Shown here: one piece after another, positions 60,159 to 64,000 of the stretch | Position numbering within the stretch: position 1 is the first letter of the stretch | How the letters are laid out: the number at the start of each line of letters is the position of its first letter | Source of the DNA: Paramicrobacterium sp051513965 | Lineage (GTDB): Bacteria > Actinomycetota > Actinomycetes > Actinomycetales > Microbacteriaceae | DNA: 64,000 nt | Assembly: GCF_051513965.1 (NCBI RefSeq) | Contig: NZ_CP195847.1 | Coordinates: 2,046,001-2,110,000, forward strand | Direction: 5' to 3' | The notes under the pieces: model-generated | Seen by the model: the letters and a program-made list of their open reading frames with translations, nothing else | What the model was told of the DNA's origin: nothing | The model's database searches: none | Made by a program: the position numbers and the translations under genes

Positions 60159-62263
60159 GATGCCGCCTGGATCGCCGTGATCGCGACGGTGTTGACGATG
60201 TCTTGCACGAGAGCTCCTCGAGAGAGGTCGTTGATCGGCTTGTTGAGGCCCTGCAGCACCGGTCCGATCGCGACGGCGCCGGCCGACCGCTGCACCGCTT
60301 TGTAAGTGTTGTTGCCGGTGTTGAGGTCGGGAAAGATGAACACGGTCGCGCGGCCCGCCACCACCGAATCGGGGAGCTTCGTGGCCGCGACCGCAGCATC
60401 CGCCGCCGCATCGTACTGAATCGGACCCTCGACGAGGATCTCCGGCATCCGCTCACGGACGAGCGCCGTGGCCTCACGCACCTTGTCGACATCGGCGCCC
60501 GTGCCGGACTCCCCTGTCGAATAGGACAGCATCGCCACACGCGGGTCGATGCCGAAGCGCTCAGCCGTCGCGGTCGACGAGATCGCGATGTCGCACAGCT
60601 GCTCGGCCGTGGGGTCGGGAATGACCGCACAGTCGCCGTAGACGAGCACACGATCTTCGAGCGCCATGAGGAAGACACTCGAGACGACGGAGGTGCCGGG
60701 CGCGGTCTTGATGATCTCGAAGCCCGGTCGGATGGTGTGCGCTGTGGTGTGCGAGGCCCCGGAGACCATGCCGTCCGCGAGGCCCATGTGCACCATCATC
60801 GTGCCGAAGTACGACACATCGGTGACCGTCTCGCGGGCCTTCTCGATCGTGACGCCCTTGTGCTCGCGGAGCCGGTGGTACTCCCGCGCGAACTTCATGC
60901 TCAGCACCGGATCGTGCGGCGACAGAATCTCTGCAGCCGAGATGTCGAGGCCGAGTTCGATCGCGCGCGACATGACCTCGAACTTTTCACCGAGGATCGT
61001 GAGCTGCGCGACATCGCGGGCAAGCAGCGTATGGGCAGCACGCAGGATGCGGTCGTCATCGCCCTCTGGAAGCACGATGTGCTTGCGGTTGCGGCGCGCC
61101 CGATCGAGCAGGCCGAACTCGAACATGAGGGGCGTGACGACATCGGTCTTCGCCACGTCGAGGTGGCTGACGAGGGCCTCCTTGTCGACGTGCTTCTCGA
61201 AGAGCGACAGTGCGGCGTCGAACTTGCGCTGCGACTCCGCGGCGAGGCGGCCGCGCGTGTGCGTGATGCGCATGACGGTGTCGTAGGTGCTCCACTCGGT
61301 CGCGATGATCGGGAGCTTCACGGTGAGGCCCTCGATCAGCTGGTTGATGGAGTCGGGCAGTTCGAAGCCGCCGTTCAACACGACACCCGAGATGGAGGGG
61401 AACGCGGCCGACTGCTGCGAGAGCAGAACCGCGAGAAGCGTCTCGGTGCGATCGCCCGCGACCACAACGACCGCGCCCTCGGTCAGGCGCGGCAGAACGT
61501 TCTCCATGCTCATGCCCGCGATCACGACGCCGAGAGCTTCGCGGGTGAGGAGCTCCTCTTCGCCCTTGATGAGCGTGCCGGCGACGGCATCCATGATGAG
61601 ACCGATTGTCGGCGCCACCAGGTAGGGCTCCTCCGGAATCGCCCATACGGGAGCACCCTCGCTGACCGTGGAGATGGAGGCGATGATCTCGTCGAGAGAG
61701 TCGGGGTCGGCGCGGTTGGCGACGACGGCGAGCAGGCTCGCGTGGGCGTCGTGCAGCTCGAGCAGCGAGAGTTCGGCGATCTGGCGCATCTCGCTTGCGG
61801 TGCGGGCGTCGGCCTGACCGAGACGCTCGCCGTGGCCCTGCCCCTCGCGTCCGCCGAGCACGAGCACGACCGGGGCTCCGAGGTTCGCGGCGATGCGCGC
61901 GTTGTAGCTGAGTTCGGTCGGGCTGCCGACATCCGTGAAATCAGACCCGACGATGACGACCGCATCGCACTTCGACTCGACCGCCTTGTAGCGGTGCACG
62001 ATCGTCGCGAGGGCTGCCTCGGGGTCAGCGTGCACGTCGTCGTAGGTGACGCCGACGCACTCGTCATAGGCGAGATCGACGCCGTCGTGGCCGAGCAGCA
62101 GCTGCAGCACGTAGTCCGGCTGCGTCGTCGACCGGGCGATGGGGCGGAACACGCCGACCCGTTTCACCTGGTGCGTGAGAGTGTCGAGCGCTCCGAGAGC
62201 GATCGTCGATTTACCGGAGTATCCCTCGGCGGATGTGATGTAGATCGATCGCGACACCGTCAC
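60155..62263 (-). CDS. pta: Phosphate acetyltransferase, long form
   Basis: 702 residues from GTG 62263. Three parts: an N-terminal P-loop domain of dethiobiotin-synthetase type (ITSAEGYSGKSTIALG), a central DRTGG domain (~215-330), and the C-terminal PTA_PTB catalytic domain with IVLPEGDDDRILRAA, GMVSGASHTTAHTIRPG (core SGASHTTAHTIRP) and VFIFPDLNTGNN. It makes acetyl phosphate from acetyl-CoA and phosphate. The N-terminal parts are regulatory in the E. coli enzyme. A TTCTAC/GTAGAA inverted repeat lies in the promoter at 62302-62318. Confidence 0.97.
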   Translation of the reverse strand: MTVSRSIYITSAEGYSGKSTIALGALDTLTHQVKRVGVFRPIARSTTQPDYVLQLLLGHDGVDLAYDECVGVTYDDVHADPEAALATIVHRYKAVESKCDAVVIVGSDFTDVGSPTELSYNARIAANLGAPVVLVLGGREGQGHGERLGQADARTASEMRQIAELSLLELHDAHASLLAVVANRADPDSLDEIIASISTVSEGAPVWAIPEEPYLVAPTIGLIMDAVAGTLIKGEEELLTREALGVVIAGMSMENVLPRLTEGAVVVVAGDRTETLLAVLLSQQSAAFPSISGVVLNGGFELPDSINQLIEGLTVKLPIIATEWSTYDTVMRITHTRGRLAAESQRKFDAALSLFEKHVDKEALVSHLDVAKTDVVTPLMFEFGLLDRARRNRKHIVLPEGDDDRILRAAHTLLARDVAQLTILGEKFEVMSRAIELGLDISAAEILSPHDPVLSMKFAREYHRLREHKGVTIEKARETVTDVSYFGTMMVHMGLADGMVSGASHTTAHTIRPGFEIIKTAPGTSVVSSVFLMALEDRVLVYGDCAVIPDPTAEQLCDIAISSTATAERFGIDPRVAMLSYSTGESGTGADVDKVREATALVRERMPEILVEGPIQYDAAADAAVAATKLPDSVVAGRATVFIFPDLNTGNNTYKAVQRSAGAVAIGPVLQGLNKPINDLSRGALVQDIVNTVAITAIQAAS

Positions 62264-62301
62264 CCCTAACTGCGCGTGTGCTCTGCCACAAATCTACACT
62301 C

Positions 62302-62318
62302 TTCTACACCTCGTAGAA
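62302..62318. promoter_or_regulatory. Inverted repeat in the pta promoter region
   Basis: TTCTAC and GTAGAA flank ACCTC, about 40-55 bases upstream of the pta start. On the minus strand the next bases repeat GTGTAGA twice. A regulator site is possible; none can be named. Confidence 0.35.
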
Positions 62319-62436
62319 AACAGCGTTCACTCAGGGTGGCGGGATGCTGCGCGATGTGCCTCTCTCGTGCCTGTCGGCGATGGCTGGCCCGCGGTTCTGG
62401 ATGAGTTGCGCCGCGCACTGCGCGTTGGAGAGCTGT

Positions 62437-62480
62437 CTGCGGTCATAAGAGCTTGCCGCGGCAGGCTCTCATGACCGCAG
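62437..62480. repeat. 44-base hairpin, two 20-base arms
   Basis: CTGCGGTCATAAGAGCTTGC and GCAGGCTCTCATGACCGCAG pair at 18 of 20 positions around CGCG. It lies between pta and the UvrA-like gene with no T run. It may terminate the UvrA-like transcript or be a remnant of a small repeat element. Confidence 0.6.
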
Positions 62481-62518
62481 GTAGCTCTCACATGAAACTC
62501 GGCGTGCACGGCAGCGGT

Positions 62519-62661
62519 TCTCACGTGAGGACTTCACACGCGGTGGCGCTCACGCGGGGTTCGACGTGCGCGCGAGCCTCACGCGAGAACTTCGCACACG
62601 GTGGCACTTACGCGGGGCTCGGCAGGCAGCTCTCACGCGGGGCTCAGCGTGCGCACGAGCC
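62519..62661. repeat. Degenerate direct repeat rich in TCACGCG
   Basis: Two related units begin TCACGTGAGGACTTCACAC and TCACGCGAGAACTTCGCAC, and each continues with an ACGGTGGC/GCGGTGGC block, a CACGCGGGG/TACGCGGGG block and, near the end, GTGCGC(G/A)CGAGCCTCACGCG. The second unit carries a short extra segment. It ends at the UvrA-like stop codon. Confidence 0.55.
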
Positions 62662-64000
62662 TCACGCGCCGACGTAGTCCGCGAGGTTCTCCCCCGTGAG
62701 CGTCGAACGCGCAGCGACGAGGTCGGCCGGCGTTCCTTCGAAGATGACCTTTCCACCGTCGTGGCCGGCGCCGGGGCCGAGATCGATGATCCAGTCCGCG
62801 TGCGCCATGACCGCCTGATGGTGCTCGATGACGATGACGGACTTGCCCGCATCGACGAGACGATCGAGCAGCGCGAGCATGTTCTCGACGTCGGCCAGGT
62901 GAAGGCCCGTGGTGGGTTCGTCGAGAACGAGGATGCCGCCCTTGTCACCGAGCTGGATGGCGAGCTTCAGCCGCTGCCGCTCGCCGCCCGAGAGGGTCGT
63001 GAGCGGCTGCCCGATCGTGAGATAGCCGAGGCCGACGTCGACCATGCGCGTGAGGATCTTGTGCGCGGCGGGGAGCTTGGCGTCGCCGTCGCCGAAGAAC
63101 TCCGCAGCCTGTGCCACCGACATGGACAGCACCTCGCTGATGTTCTTGCCGCCGAACGTGTACTCGAGCACATCCGCCTGGAACCTCTTGCCCTCGCAGA
63201 GCTCACACGGCGACTCGACGCTCGCCATCACCCCGAGGTCCGTGAACACAACGCCCGCGCCGTTGCACATGGGGCATGCGCCCTCCGAGTTGGCGGAGAA
63301 CAGCCCCGGCTTGACGCCGTTGGCCTTCGCGAACGCCTTGCGGATCGGCTCGAGCAGCCCCGAGTACGTCGCCGGATTGCTGCGGCGCGACCCCTTGATG
63401 GGCTGCTGGTCCACCGTAACCACGTCTTCGCGCGGAGTGACCGAGCCGCTGATGAGCGAACTCTTGCCAGAACCCGCGACGCCGGTCAGCACGCACAGCA
63501 CACCGAGCGGAATGTCGACATCGACGTTCTGCAGGTTGTTGGTGTCAGCGCCACGGATCTCCATCTGGCCGCTCGGCGTGCGAACGGCATCCTTCAGACT
63601 CGCTCGATCGCCGAGGTGGCGCCCGGTCACGGTGTCGCTGCCCCGAAGCTCGTCGACCGTACCCTCAAAGGTGATCGATCCACCCTCGGTGCCCGCGCCC
63701 GGGCCGAGGTCGATCGCATGATCGGCGATACCGATGAGCTCGGGCTTGTGCTCGACCACGAGCACCGTGTTGCCCTTGTCGCGCAGCTGCAGCAGCAGTG
63801 TGTTCATGCGCTTGACGTCGTGCGGATGGAGCCCGATCGACGGCTCGTCGAAGACGTACGTGACGTCGGTGAGACTCGACCCGAGGTGGCGGATCATCTT
63901 GGTGCGCTGCGCCTCACCGCCCGAGAGCGTGCCCGCCGAGCGGTTGAGCGACAGGTAGCCGAGCCCGATCGTCACGAACGCGTCGAGCGTATCGCGCAGT
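62662..64000 (-). CDS. UvrA-family ABC ATPase, C-terminal part (start beyond window)
   Basis: About 445 residues are visible; the frame is open to the window edge. It contains the end of the first ATPase half (LSGGEAQRTKMIRHLG, YVFDEPSIGLHP, VVEHKPELI) and the whole second half: Walker A TGVAGSGKSSLI, QPIKGSRRSNPATY, zinc cysteines CPMCNGAG and CELCEGKRF, signature LSGGERQRLKLAIQLG, Walker B VLDEPTTGLH. The linker between halves is short, as in UvrA2/DrrC-like proteins linked to drug tolerance rather than canonical UvrA; this subtype is inference since the N-terminus is missing. UvrA proteins bind DNA lesions using ATP. Confidence 0.88.
   Translation of the reverse strand, partial: LRDTLDAFVTIGLGYLSLNRSAGTLSGGEAQRTKMIRHLGSSLTDVTYVFDEPSIGLHPHDVKRMNTLLLQLRDKGNTVLVVEHKPELIGIADHAIDLGPGAGTEGGSITFEGTVDELRGSDTVTGRHLGDRASLKDAVRTPSGQMEIRGADTNNLQNVDVDIPLGVLCVLTGVAGSGKSSLISGSVTPREDVVTVDQQPIKGSRRSNPATYSGLLEPIRKAFAKANGVKPGLFSANSEGACPMCNGAGVVFTDLGVMASVESPCELCEGKRFQADVLEYTFGGKNISEVLSMSVAQAAEFFGDGDAKLPAAHKILTRMVDVGLGYLTIGQPLTTLSGGERQRLKLAIQLGDKGGILVLDEPTTGLHLADVENMLALLDRLVDAGKSVIVIEHHQAVMAHADWIIDLGPGAGHDGGKVIFEGTPADLVAARSTLTGENLADYVGA

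Larger units (their letters stand above)
62264..62661. other. 398-base intergenic region between pta and the UvrA-like gene
   Basis: No gene with coding character was found. It contains the pta promoter with an inverted repeat, a 44-base hairpin (62437-62480) and a degenerate direct repeat (62519-62661). Confidence 0.6.

Noticed and set aside
60203..62269. A 688-codon open frame on the plus strand, opposite pta
   Set aside because: It is fully antisense to a clear phosphate acetyltransferase, is Arg/Glu/His-rich without any family motif, and results from strong GC3 bias.
1..64000. CRISPR arrays, transposons, phage genes, tRNA or rRNA genes
   Set aside because: No regularly spaced repeats, transposase or integrase motifs, or tRNA-like T-arm/cloverleaf sequences were found on reading both strands; a covariance-model search was not possible.

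Overview
The window is chromosomal DNA from a high-GC Gram-positive actinobacterium. The gene content fits Micrococcales, most likely Microbacteriaceae: dnaX followed directly by recR with asd and lysC nearby, DUF2510 and DUF4012 membrane proteins, a DtxR/IdeR-type iron box, Tat-type signal peptides, GTG starts, candidate leaderless promoters and very frequent GGATGCC/GGCATCC words. This placement is inference from gene content, not a phylogeny. No rRNA, tRNA, CRISPR array, transposase or phage gene was seen.

Layout. (1) 1-3459: a co-oriented minus-strand set: type I signal peptidase, AraC regulator, Tat-signal surface protein, and a MauE-thioredoxin fusion cut by the window edge. (2) 3625-18405: an exopolysaccharide/capsule island with visibly lower GC. 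It holds a BY-kinase with its phosphatase, a PqqD-like protein, an uncharacterised nucleotidyltransferase, four GT4-type glycosyltransferases, a Wzy-like polymerase, a Wzx-like flippase, a polysaccharide pyruvyl transferase, a Stealth phosphotransferase and the initiating phosphoglycosyl transferase. (3) 18540-23160: thymidine kinase, a membrane acyltransferase-like protein, and rmlA, rmlD and rmlB for dTDP-rhamnose (no rmlC in the window). (4) 23266-29190: a second Tat-signal protein and an FtsX/LolD-type ABC exporter divergent from a NarL-type two-component system. (5) 29175-33182: an iron-siderophore importer with an iron box between the divergent promoters. (6) 33262-38750: a regulator/hydrolase pair with a striking operator array, mqo, and DUF2510 and DUF4012 proteins. 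(7) 39007-47256: asd, lysC, a copper-storage-like protein, an epimerase, an SDR, recR and dnaX. (8) 47299-53564: a LacI-controlled sugar ABC importer and GH35 beta-galactosidase regulon. (9) 53747-57759: a SipW-type alternative export operon with three substrates and a signal peptidase fused to an LPXTG surface domain, next to a third Tat-signal protein. (10) 57874-64000: a small kinase-like protein, an RDD protein, ackA-pta, a repeat-bearing intergenic stretch and the C-terminal half of a UvrA-family ATPase.

How the parts fit. Much of the window builds the cell envelope. Rml enzymes feed dTDP-sugars to the glycosyltransferases; the phosphoglycosyl transferase loads undecaprenyl phosphate; flippase and polymerase assemble the polymer; the BY-kinase/phosphatase pair sets chain length. 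Two kinds of signal peptidase (Ser/Lys LepB and Ser/His SipW-type) sit beside distinct classes of exported proteins. Other islands bring in iron and beta-galactosides. The strongest candidates for undescribed biology are the SipW-LPXTG fusion operon, which appears to use an ATC start codon; the LepB/Tat-protein/MauE-thioredoxin locus; and the PqqD/nucleotidyltransferase pair in the capsule operon.
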